A DNA stretch of 6,251 bases, taken from Pseudomonadota bacterium (GTDB taxonomy: Bacteria; Myxococcota; Polyangia; Polyangiales; Polyangiaceae). This document shows, in pieces, positions 1 through 5,709 of this stretch. Each line of letters begins with the position of its first letter. Position 1 is the first letter of the stretch. Under the pieces are notes generated by a model, which saw only the letters and a program-made list of their open reading frames with translations, was not told the DNA's origin and made no database searches. The stretch lies in the NCBI GenBank assembly GCA_023419055.1, contig JAEZYO010000268.1:1-6251 (forward strand), in the 5' to 3' direction. The position numbers and the translations under genes were made by a program.

Positions 1-328
1 GACCTGCCTCGTCCACCGGCTTGCCGACGACGTTCAGGATGCGGCCGAGCGTCTCGGGACCGACGGGCATCATGATGGGGTTGCCGGTGTCGGTCACCTC
101 GGTGCCGCGCACCAGGCCGTCCGTCATGTCCATCGCGATGGCGCGCACCGTCGACTCGCCGAGGTGCTGGGCGACCTCGAGCACGAGGTTGTCCTTCTCG
201 CTCGAGATGCTCGCGTTCGTGACCGTCAGGGCGTTCAAGATCTTGGGCAGCTTGCCCTGGGGGAACTCGACGTCCACGACGGGGCCGATAACCTGGATGA
301 TCTTGCCCTTGTTGCCTGCGGTGCTCAT
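1..328 (-). CDS. atpD: ATP synthase F1 beta subunit, N-terminal part (runs off left edge)
   Basis: Catalytic beta subunit of the F1Fo ATP synthase, which makes ATP from ADP and phosphate at the cytoplasmic face of the inner membrane. Translation from the ATG at 326-328 gives 109 residues before the window edge. Residues 8-30 ([15 protein letters not shown], then QGKLPKI) are the classic start of the N-terminal beta-barrel. Residues 60-75 ([16 protein letters not shown]) and 88-107 ([20 protein letters not shown]) are hallmark beta-subunit segments. The Walker A loop and catalytic Glu lie beyond the edge. A Shine-Dalgarno-like AAGGAAG sits 10 bases before the ATG (339-345 on the plus strand). 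No atpG lies upstream; the nearest upstream gene is an unrelated small ORF ending 260 bases away, so atpD probably heads its own transcript. Identity is near certain; only the full length is unknown. Confidence 0.97.
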   Translation of the reverse strand, partial: MSTAGNKGKIIQVIGPVVDVEFPQGKLPKILNALTVTNASISSEKDNLVLEVAQHLGESTVRAIAMDMTDGLVRGTEVTDTGNPIMMPVGPETLGRILNVVGKPVDEAG

Positions 329-398
329 CGTCTCGGTGCTTCCTTGAAAAGGTGGGCCTTGGGGAGGGGGCCTCACGCCGAACCCGGCGTCGCGGCGG

Positions 399-427
399 CG
401 TCTACCACGAGGGACGGTGCCTGCCAA
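399..427 (-). promoter_or_regulatory. possible sigma70-type promoter for atpD
   Basis: On the minus strand TTGGCA (422-427) matches the -35 consensus TTGACA at 5 of 6 bases. It is followed by a 17-base spacer and TAGACG (399-404), a weak -10 that keeps three consensus bases (T, A, A). It lies 70 bases upstream of the atpD start, a sensible place for a promoter of a gene that starts a transcript. A second -10-like hexamer, TACAAC (457-462), has no good -35 partner. GC-rich bacteria often have weak -10 boxes, so this is a tentative call from inspection only. Confidence 0.25.
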
Positions 428-473
428 CGGGCAAGGCTGGAGACGCGTTCAGTGAGGTTGTAGTCGGGGTAAG

Positions 474-489
474 CTCGCTCACTAGCGAG
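474..489. repeat. palindrome CTCGCT-CACT-AGCGAG, copy 1
   Basis: Perfect 6-bp inverted repeat around a 4-base centre, in the atpD upstream region. It lies 12 bases upstream of the -10-like TACAAC on the minus strand. Together with the preceding G (473) it matches a second palindrome at 4323-4338 at 14 of 16 positions. It could be an operator shared by the two intergenic regions, or a chance product of the common CTCG/CGAG words in this GC-rich DNA. Confidence 0.3.
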
Positions 490-588
490 GAAGTCGGCCG
501 ACCGCGAACGCGGGATCCTGCGCTCCACGTCCGCAAGTCGATGCCGTCCATCGGCCAATGGGCCGCGCCTCGACTCAGCGCGAGTCGC

Positions 589-798
589 TCATCCGCCTGC
601 ACTCTTCGACGGGCGCCGGCCAGCCGCGCGCCGCCGCCGCAATTCGCGAAGCGCCGCGTCGCGTTCGAGGCCGCTCGCTTCCATGAAAAGCGCGAGGTCA
701 CGAGCGCCGAGCTCGAGGACCAGGCGGATCCGCTCCGCTGGCGAGAGGCGCAGGATCGCTGCGCGTTGCTCTCTGCGAAGCTCATCGGCCACGGACAT
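589..798 (-). CDS. small helical protein of unknown function, last gene of the XPB-Bax1 cluster
   Basis: A 69-residue protein starting at the ATG at 796-798, 33 bases after the Bax1-family gene and in the same direction, so probably on the same transcript. It is rich in Arg, Ala, Leu and Glu and should be almost all alpha-helix. The segment around residues 18-35 (LSPAERIRLVLELGARDL), the middle GLERDAALREL and the C-terminal AGRRPS resemble short uncharacterised proteins I recall from soil bacteria with the pattern SPEER..ALxLGxxDLxLxxxAxGLxxxEAxRxLxRxRxxGRRPS. I know no function for them. No strong Shine-Dalgarno is visible; GAG seven bases before the ATG is the best candidate. Against a shadow reading, the codons and residue pattern look natural. 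It could be a small regulator or partner protein, but nothing in the sequence proves that. Confidence 0.65.
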   Translation of the reverse strand: MSVADELRREQRAAILRLSPAERIRLVLELGARDLALFMEASGLERDAALRELRRRRAAGRRPSKSAGG

Positions 799-831
799 CG
801 ATCTCGAGCGAGACCCGACCGGGACGAAAGG

Positions 832-2016
832 TCACGCTCGATCCAGGCTCGAAAGGGCTTGGAGCAAGCGCTCCGGCTCGAGGCGCTTTCGAAAGCGGAC
901 CACGCGCGGATCGGGAGCGGGCTCTCCCTGGTCGCAGGCCCTCGCGTCGTCCACGCACAGCAAGAGGCGCTCGACGCCGGCAGCTCGGAGCGAGGCCAGC
1001 CGTTCCTCGAGCGACGCGCGCGTCCAGAAGCCGATGAACTCGAGAAAGTACGCGTCCTCGGGCGCGCCGCGGCGACGGAGCTCGAAGTGGGGAAAGAAGA
1101 GCGAGCCACCCGCCGAGATCGGCGCGGGATCGCTCGAGAGCTCGAACTCGCGCGCCCGGCGCGCGAAGTCGCGCTGGAAGCGCTCCTCGAGCGGGAGCGA
1201 GGCGCGCTCGAGATCGCGGCCGAGCCCGAGCGGAGCGGCGCTCGTCACCCGGAGGGAATACGGGGGTGACGTGGGCTCGAGCACGCACTCCGCCGAGAGC
1301 TCGTAGGAATCGCACCAGGCGAGCCGCGGCACGAGCGACGCGAGCGCGCGCCCGTACACCTCGGTGTGTCGAAAGATCGAGAACGGCCCCGAGAGCGAGA
1401 GCGAGAGCCCCTCGAGCTCGCCGCGCGGAGGGAGCGCCTCGGCGCGACAGATCAAGCCGCGGTCGCGCGCGTGCCGCGCCAGGGCCTCCACGCCGCCGAA
1501 CGCGCGGAGCTTCACTTCGGAGGCGCGCGCCACGAGCGAGCCCACGATCCCGAGGTTCGATTCGATCGCGAGCCGTGGCGCGTCGAGCCCCTCGGGCAAG
1601 GCGTTCATCACGCGCTCGTCCGAGAGATCCGCGAACAGCGCTCGCTCGAGCTGATCGAAGGCAATGCCGAGCTTCGAGGCGACGGCGCTCATCACCACCT
1701 CTCGCGGCTCGAGCCGCCCGGTCGCGGCGCTGAAGAGCTCGAAGCGCGCGGCGCGAGGGGCGACCGGAGCCTCGACTCGATGGCTCACCCAGCGATCCAG
1801 CACGAGCACCGCGATCTGTCGCTTGACCCTGGGGCTCGCGAGCGAAAGCCCGCGCCTCACGCGCCCGCGGAGCTCGCGTCGCGAGACCCCGCAGCCCGCC
1901 GCGTACTCGGCGATCAAGAGCTCGAGCCAGGGGTGATCGCGCTCCGTCAAATAACGGGGCTCGAGGTCACCGCCCGAGCGCTCGACGCTAGCGACGAGCA
2001 AGCTGCGCGGCAGCAA
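832..2016 (-). CDS. bax1: Bax1-family (DUF790) XPB-associated nuclease homologue with altered active site
   Basis: A 394-residue protein of the DUF790/Bax1 family, the structure-specific nuclease that partners XPB helicase in archaea and some bacteria. Family marks are the start MLPRSLL, then PRYL (residues 20-23), NLGIVGSLVARA (154-165), GPFSIFRHTEVYGRALASLVP (210-230) and a C-terminal nuclease-like region with EERF (277-280), FFPHFEL (307-313), FLEFIGFWT (324-332) and LLLCVDD (351-357). From memory the family has P-D-F at 309-311 and Y-L-x-x-K after GFWT. Here the Asp is His310 (CAC) and the Lys position is Arg339, while Glu326 is kept, so catalysis may be weakened or lost. The start is TTG at 2014-2016, supported by the conserved N-terminal MLP and an AGGAGG seven bases upstream. 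The first 29 bases overlap the helicase gene. The family call is firm; activity is open. Confidence 0.88.
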   Translation of the reverse strand: MLPRSLLVASVERSGGDLEPRYLTERDHPWLELLIAEYAAGCGVSRRELRGRVRRGLSLASPRVKRQIAVLVLDRWVSHRVEAPVAPRAARFELFSAATGRLEPREVVMSAVASKLGIAFDQLERALFADLSDERVMNALPEGLDAPRLAIESNLGIVGSLVARASEVKLRAFGGVEALARHARDRGLICRAEALPPRGELEGLSLSLSGPFSIFRHTEVYGRALASLVPRLAWCDSYELSAECVLEPTSPPYSLRVTSAAPLGLGRDLERASLPLEERFQRDFARRAREFELSSDPAPISAGGSLFFPHFELRRRGAPEDAYFLEFIGFWTRASLEERLASLRAAGVERLLLCVDDARACDQGEPAPDPRVVRFRKRLEPERLLQALSSLDRA

Positions 2017-3355
2017 GGCCGGCCCTCCTGTCGCGGGCGGCGCGCGCCTCGCTCGTCGCCATCGTCACGAGCTCGTACACGGTCGCGCATTTTCCGTCAC
2101 GCGGCCGGAGCAACCTGCCCACTCGCTGAACGTGCTCGCGCTCGCCCTGCGTGCCGCCCACCACGATCGCCACGTCCGCGTCGGGCACGTCGATGCCCTC
2201 GTTCAGCACTCGCGCCGAGACCAGCGCCCGGAGCTTGCCCTCGCGGAACGCGTCGAGCAGCGCCTCGCGCTCGCGCCGGCCGATCTCGCAGGTGATCGGC
2301 GCCACCAGGTGGGCGCGCGCGATGGCGTAGGCGGCGGAGTTGTCCGACGTGAAGATGAGCGTCTTGTTGTCGCGGTGTCGGTCGAGCAGCGCTCCGACGC
2401 GCCGGCTCTTCGCGGCCGTCAGCGAGATCAGGCGGCGGCTCCGGCGCCAAGAAGCGAGCGCTTCCCTCCCCTCGTTCGTCTGCGAAGCAGCGAAGACGAA
2501 CTCCTGAAAGGTTGCGTCCGGGCGCGCGCGCTGAAACGATTTGTAGAAGAGCGTGAAGGCTCGTCGCTCCGCCGCGTAGCTCAGCCGCTCGTGCGACGTG
2601 AGCGACACCGGCAGGACGATCACCTCGTAGTCCGAGAGGAAAGTGCCGGCCAGATCGCCGATCCCGAGCTCGTAGACCACCTCACCCACGAGCGACTCGA
2701 GCCGAAAGCGCGCGAGCTCGTTCGGGAGCGTCGCCGTCAGCCCGAGCCGATAGGGGGCGACGCACATCTCGAGCGCGGCGTCGCGCGCCGTGGCACCAAA
2801 GTGGTGCACCTCGTCCACGATCAAGAGCTCGAAGTGACGCCCGAGCTCGTGCATGGCACGGTAGGCGCCCTCGAACGTCGCCACCGTGATCGGCGCGAGC
2901 TCCTTTTGTCCGTCACCCCAGATCCCGACCGCTCCCGAATAGAGCTCGCGCAGCGCCTTCGACCACTGGTGCACGAGCACGCGCGTCGGGACGAGGCAGA
3001 GGGTGCGAACGCGCAAGCTCTCGATCGCCGACAGCGCCACCCGCGTCTTGCCGCTGCCGGTCGGGAGCACGACCACGCCACGCCGCTCGGCGAGTTCCCA
3101 GGCCAAGAGCGCCGCGCGCTGGTAGGGCCGGAGCGCGACCGCCTCGAACCGCGCAGGCAAGGCCGCGCGCTCGACGATCTCGTCCCGAAAGGCAATGCCT
3201 CGCTCTTCGAGCGCCTGTCGCAGCGCGGAGTGGGCAGAAGCCGGTGCCCGATAGAGCCCGACACGCGCGTCGAAGACGACGCCCGGGAGGTCAGCGAGGT
3301 CGCGATCCGGAGGTTCGAGGAGCACGATGGTGCCCGCGTCGAAGGAAAGCCGCAT
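1988..3355 (-). CDS. xpb: XPB-type superfamily 2 DNA helicase (archaeal-like)
   Basis: A 455-residue ATP-dependent 3'-5' DNA helicase, close to the length of archaeal XPB. It unwinds damaged or forked DNA together with Bax1. Domains in order are an N-terminal damage-recognition-like region (1-70), the Q-motif-like LRPYQ (75-79), Walker A PTGSGKT (98-104), motif Ia LVPTRVLVHQW (121-131) and the DEVH box (181-184), the box form typical of XPB. These are followed by motif III TAT (207-209), a thumb-like insertion (about 250-300), motif IV TLIFT (332-336), motif V VLNEGIDVPDADVAI (383-397) and motif VI QRVGRLLRP (410-418). The RED motif that XPB proteins carry just after motif III is not there; the matching residues are Asn212-Glu213-Leu214. 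The ATG start (3353-3355) lacks a clear Shine-Dalgarno. It lies 48 bases after the DUF4336-like gene and overlaps the Bax1-family gene by 29 bases, which indicates an operon. Confidence 0.93.
   Translation of the reverse strand: MRLSFDAGTIVLLEPPDRDLADLPGVVFDARVGLYRAPASAHSALRQALEERGIAFRDEIVERAALPARFEAVALRPYQRAALLAWELAERRGVVVLPTGSGKTRVALSAIESLRVRTLCLVPTRVLVHQWSKALRELYSGAVGIWGDGQKELAPITVATFEGAYRAMHELGRHFELLIVDEVHHFGATARDAALEMCVAPYRLGLTATLPNELARFRLESLVGEVVYELGIGDLAGTFLSDYEVIVLPVSLTSHERLSYAAERRAFTLFYKSFQRARPDATFQEFVFAASQTNEGREALASWRRSRRLISLTAAKSRRVGALLDRHRDNKTLIFTSDNSAAYAIARAHLVAPITCEIGRREREALLDAFREGKLRALVSARVLNEGIDVPDADVAIVVGGTQGEREHVQRVGRLLRPRDGKCATVYELVTMATSEARAARDRRAGLAAAQLARR
2024..2029 (-). 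promoter_or_regulatory. ribosome binding site AGGAGG of the Bax1-family gene, inside the helicase ORF
   Basis: A perfect AGGAGG lies on the minus strand seven bases before the TTG start at 2014-2016. In the helicase frame the same bases are Arg-Arg codons of its C-terminal tail. The site fixes the TTG as the true start and implies translational coupling of helicase and nuclease. AGG is a rare Arg codon in such GC-rich genes, so the pair of AGG codons was probably kept for the ribosome site. Confidence 0.8.
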
Positions 3356-3403
3356 GCCGAGGGGTCGGCTCTCGCTCTCCGCGGGTTGCGTGCTTTCGTT
3401 CGC

Positions 3404-4120
3404 TCAGACGTATTCCGCCGCGCGGAGCAGCGCAGCGCGCGCTTCGGGGCCGGACGCCACCTTCTCGTGCGCCACGATCAGGCGCACCAGGCGGGGGGTG
3501 TCGGCGAGCCGCAAGAGGTCGGCGCGAAAAGCAGCCTTGTCCTTGAGGAACAGGAGCTTGACCAGCCTCGAGACCCGGGGGCCCGGCGCCGAGCCGAGCA
3601 GCGTGGTGAAGAAGAAGCCGAGCGGATCGCGCTTGCGATCCATGTTGAAGACCGCGTCGTTGAGGACGAGCGTGACCCCGTCCTTCGAACGCACGACCAT
3701 CAGCCCTTCGAGATCCCCAACACCGGCCAGGGGTTCGAGCTTCACGTCGGGATCCGCCGGGAAGTCCTCGTAAGTGCCCTCCACGGCGACGACCTCCGCG
3801 ACCTTGTCGCGGGAGCCGCGCGGAGCGAGCACGCGCGCTTCCGGGTAGCGCTGCTTGTACGCCGGCGCATCCAGCCGGTGCCCTCCGTTCGGGACCAGGA
3901 TGAACGCAGGGCGCCCGAACGCCTCGAGGGCGGCCATGTCCGGCGCATTGAGCGCTATCGGGCTATGAAGCGCCAACCGCCCGTCCGAGAGGCGCGCGAC
4001 GGCCATCACCCTCTTGAGTGACATTCCGGGGATCGCTCCCCTCACCCACCACAGGTTCTCCGCGAGCTTCACCACCGGCTCGTGATCGAGCACTTTCCAA
4101 CCTGCGTGCGACTTCGCCAT
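3404..4120 (-). CDS. DUF4336-like protein, degenerate metallo-beta-lactamase fold
   Basis: A 238-residue protein from the ATG at 4118-4120; an alternative GTG at 4127-4129 would add three residues and has a weak GGA six to eight bases before it. I prefer the ATG because MAKSHAGWKVL resembles the start of homologues I recall. The pattern matches DUF4336-type proteins related to metallo-beta-lactamases: GAIPGMSLKRVMAVARLSDG (about 28-47), VPNGGHRLDAP (76-86), LNDAVFNM (154-161), GPRVSRL (180-186) and LIVAHEKV (214-221). The HxHxDH zinc signature is absent; only isolated His81, Asp156 and His218 remain, so hydrolase activity is doubtful. No signal peptide or membrane segment is seen, so it is cytoplasmic. 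As first gene of the cluster, 48 bases before xpb, it may be co-transcribed, but a link to DNA repair is inference from position only. Confidence 0.88.
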   Translation of the reverse strand: MAKSHAGWKVLDHEPVVKLAENLWWVRGAIPGMSLKRVMAVARLSDGRLALHSPIALNAPDMAALEAFGRPAFILVPNGGHRLDAPAYKQRYPEARVLAPRGSRDKVAEVVAVEGTYEDFPADPDVKLEPLAGVGDLEGLMVVRSKDGVTLVLNDAVFNMDRKRDPLGFFFTTLLGSAPGPRVSRLVKLLFLKDKAAFRADLLRLADTPRLVRLIVAHEKVASGPEARAALLRAAEYV

Positions 4121-4129
4121 GGCGAGCAC

Positions 4130-4448
4130 TGTAGTCCAACATTTCTAGTCAGCCGGAAGGGCGCGCGGCGCGCATGATTTCGGCCGAATTTCCGGCCTTC
4201 CACGTGGTCATTCTGCAGCCACGCTGCCGCCAGGTGGTCGACGCCGAGCCCCGCTGGTCGGCTCCGATCGCTCGACACGGCGCCGTCGCTTTTCTGACTC
4301 GTTTCGAAATCGAATCCGGCGGCTCGCGCATTAGCGAGTCGATCGAGGGACCAGGCTCTCGGTCATTTCCGTTTCGGGTGCCACATTCCGCTCGTCGCCG
4401 ACGACGAGGCGGGCGGAGCTTTCGTTTGTCGAAGGAGAAACCACGAAG
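4130..4448. other. divergent intergenic region with palindromes, promoters not resolved
   Basis: About 320 bases between the start of the minus-strand cluster and the plus-strand pectate lyase gene, so promoters for both must lie here. I found no convincing -35/-10 pair on either strand. Visible structures are the palindrome GCGCGC-G-GCGCGC (4161-4173), the inverted repeat GGCCG-AATTTC-CGGCC (4182-4197), the AT-leaning stretch TTTCGAAATCGAAT with a TTTCGAAA palindrome (around 4303-4316), and the 4323-4338 palindrome listed separately. Reading frames open through the region show no protein-like pattern and overlap the real genes at both ends. Confidence 0.45.
4323..4338. repeat. palindrome CTCGC-GCATTA-GCGAG, copy 2
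   Basis: A 5-bp inverted repeat around a 6-base centre, 111 bases before the TTG start of the lyase gene. It differs from the palindrome at 474-489 at only two positions (the sixth and ninth), with the left-flanking G also shared. Its position between divergent promoters fits an operator, but no regulator gene is seen in the window. Confidence 0.3.
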
Positions 4449-4451
4449 TTG
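4432..4451 (+). promoter_or_regulatory. ribosome binding site AAGGAGA and ambiguous start (ACG or TTG) of the lyase gene
   Basis: AAGGAGA at 4432-4438 is a strong Shine-Dalgarno. The first conventional start codon in frame, TTG at 4449-4451, is 11 bases after GGAG, longer than usual. An ACG at 4443-4445, in frame and followed by AAG TTG, is only 5 bases after GGAG and would give the N-terminus M-K-L-S-N-W, a more typical signal peptide with a basic residue. Either TTG is used at suboptimal spacing, or ACG (a one-base change from ATG) is the start, or there is a base error. Confidence 0.6.
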
Positions 4452-5699
4452 TCGAACTGGATCGCGAACACGCTGGTTCCGTGCTGCGCCCTGCTGGGCG
4501 CCTGCGGCGCGCCCGTCGAAGGCGAAGAGGGCGACTACGGCGAGCTCACGTCGGAGGTGACGGCCGGCGCCGTCTACACCCTCAAGGGTGTTCACAGCGG
4601 GCGCTGCCTCGAGGTGGCGAACGGCAGCACGGCGAACGGAGCGAACGTGCAGCTCTGGGACTGCAACGGCACCACCGCGCAGCAGTTTCGCTTCGAGGCC
4701 GTGAGCGGCGGGTACTTCCAGGTGCGCAACATCGCCAGTAACAAGTGCCTCGACGTCTGGGGCTGGTCGACCGCGGATGCGGCCGAAATCTCTCAGTACA
4801 CGTGCTCGGGCGGCGACAACCAGCTCTTCTCCGTGCCCGACGTCAGGAGCGGAGGAGTCGTGAGGCTCGTCTCCAAGCTGAGCGGCAAGGCGCTCGACGC
4901 GTGGGCCTGGGGCACGGGCAACGGCACGAACATCGTGCAGTGGCCGATCACCGGCGGAGACAACCAGCACTTCGTCATGACCAAGCAGGGCTCGAGCGGC
5001 GGCTCGTCCGGCGGCGGCTCGACGGGCGGCGGTTCGTCCGGCGGCGGCTCGTCCGGCGGCGGCTCGTCCGGCGGCGGTACCTCGGGCAGCAACGGCTGTA
5101 CTTCGGTGGGCAGCACCGAGACCGTCAACTCGACCATCGTGGTCAGCGGCACCTTCGACGGCGGCTGCAAGCGCTACGTCGCGGGCAGCTCGCTCGGCAA
5201 CGGAAGCCAGTCGGAGAGCCAGAAACCGGTCTTTCGCGTCAACGGCGGCGGTACGCTCAAGAACGTCGTGCTCGGCGCTCCCGCCGCGGACGGAGTCCAC
5301 ACCTACGGCAACGTGACGCTCCAGAACATCATCTGGCAAGACGTCGGTGAGGACGCGCTCACCATCAAGGAGAGCGGCACGGTCACCCTGACGGGTGGCT
5401 CGGCGCAGAACGCCGAGGACAAGATCTTCCAGATCAACGCGCCCAGCACCTTCCGGCTCTCGAACTTCACCGCGAAGAACGGCGGCAAGCTGATCCGCCA
5501 GAACGGCGGCACCACCTACCGCGTGGACGTCTTCATCGATCGCTGTGACATCTCCGACATGGACGAGGCCATCTTCCGGACGGACTCGAGCTCGAGCCGG
5601 GTGACGATGACCAACACCCGCTATCACAACATCGGTGATGCGCTGTTCATCGGCGTGAGCTCCGGCAACATCACCCAGTCCAACAACACGAAGTATTGA
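4449..5699 (+). CDS. lipoprotein pectate lyase: ricin-B lectin domain, Gly/Ser linker, PL3 lyase
   Basis: A 416-residue exported enzyme predicted to cleave polygalacturonate (pectate) by calcium-dependent beta-elimination. A hydrophobic N-terminus ends in the lipobox L16-G17-A18-C19, which suggests a lipid-anchored protein. Residues 41-178 form a ricin-B/CBM13-like sugar-binding trefoil with three Q-x-F marks (78-80, 125-127, 173-175) and likely disulfides C53-C72 and C100-C119; the third repeat lacks cysteines. Residues 182-215 are a flexible SSGGG linker. Residues 216-416 match family PL3: KPVFRVNGGGTLKNVVLG (259-276), APAADGVHTYG (277-287), WQDVGEDALTIK (296-307), RQNGGTTYRV (350-359) and AIFRTDSSSS (374-383), including the acidic calcium-site cluster and conserved Arg expected for the family. 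The TTG start is uncertain (see the ribosome site). The gene appears to stand alone, ended by the hairpin downstream. The lyase family call is firm; substrate is inferred. Confidence 0.94.
   Translation: MSNWIANTLVPCCALLGACGAPVEGEEGDYGELTSEVTAGAVYTLKGVHSGRCLEVANGSTANGANVQLWDCNGTTAQQFRFEAVSGGYFQVRNIASNKCLDVWGWSTADAAEISQYTCSGGDNQLFSVPDVRSGGVVRLVSKLSGKALDAWAWGTGNGTNIVQWPITGGDNQHFVMTKQGSSGGSSGGGSTGGGSSGGGSSGGGSSGGGTSGSNGCTSVGSTETVNSTIVVSGTFDGGCKRYVAGSSLGNGSQSESQKPVFRVNGGGTLKNVVLGAPAADGVHTYGNVTLQNIIWQDVGEDALTIKESGTVTLTGGSAQNAEDKIFQINAPSTFRLSNFTAKNGGKLIRQNGGTTYRVDVFIDRCDISDMDEAIFRTDSSSSRVTMTNTRYHNIGDALFIGVSSGNITQSNNTKY
4992..5078 (+). repeat. 15-bp tandem repeat coding the SSGGG linker
   Basis: About five to six units of a 15-base word (TCGTCCGGCGGCGGC and close variants) code Ser-Ser-Gly-Gly-Gly, residues 182-210 of the lyase. 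Three units are nearly identical at the DNA level (around 5034-5078), so the number may change by slippage or recombination, altering the distance between lectin and lyase domains without shifting the frame. Confidence 0.85.
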
Positions 5700-5709
5700 G
5701 CTCGATCGA

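Larger units (their letters stand above)
329..588. other. intergenic region between the small ORF and atpD, with short hairpins
   Basis: I see no convincing gene in these 260 bases. They hold three perfect short inverted repeats. CGGCC-AATG-GGCCG (552-565) lies 24 bases past the stop of the small ORF and could end the repair-cluster transcript, but no U-tract follows. CCGCG-AA-CGCGG is at 502-513. CTCGCT-CACT-AGCGAG (474-489) is listed separately. The half nearest atpD holds the candidate promoter and the atpD ribosome binding site. The open frames crossing this stretch have no recognisable protein content. Confidence 0.5.

Noticed and set aside
373..558. 61-codon minus-strand frame between the small ORF and atpD
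   Set aside because: It has no ribosome site or motif, and it overlaps the candidate atpD promoter and palindromes.
440..570. tRNA-like cluster of hairpins upstream of atpD
   Set aside because: The stems do not form a cloverleaf, and there is no GTTCGAATC-type T-loop or CCA end.
352..1269. 305-codon plus-strand frame across the atpD upstream region
   Set aside because: It has no recognisable content, overlaps the small ORF and the Bax1-family gene on the opposite strand, and has an Arg/Ala/Glu-rich composition typical of shadow frames.
1366..2295. 309-codon plus-strand frame
   Set aside because: It is antisense to the Bax1-family and helicase genes, with a low-complexity Arg/Ala product.
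2132..4021. 629-codon open frame on the plus strand
   Set aside because: It is antisense to xpb and the DUF4336-like gene, whose motifs are unmistakable. Its product is Arg/Glu/His-rich without any domain pattern, as expected for the reverse frame of GC-rich genes.
4174..4560. 128-codon plus-strand frame starting in the divergent intergenic region
   Set aside because: It runs out of frame into the lipoprotein signal of the lyase and becomes Arg/Ser-rich; no family pattern is visible.
4992..5078. short direct repeats as a CRISPR array
   Set aside because: The units are contiguous, have no spacers and are coding Gly/Ser linker repeats.
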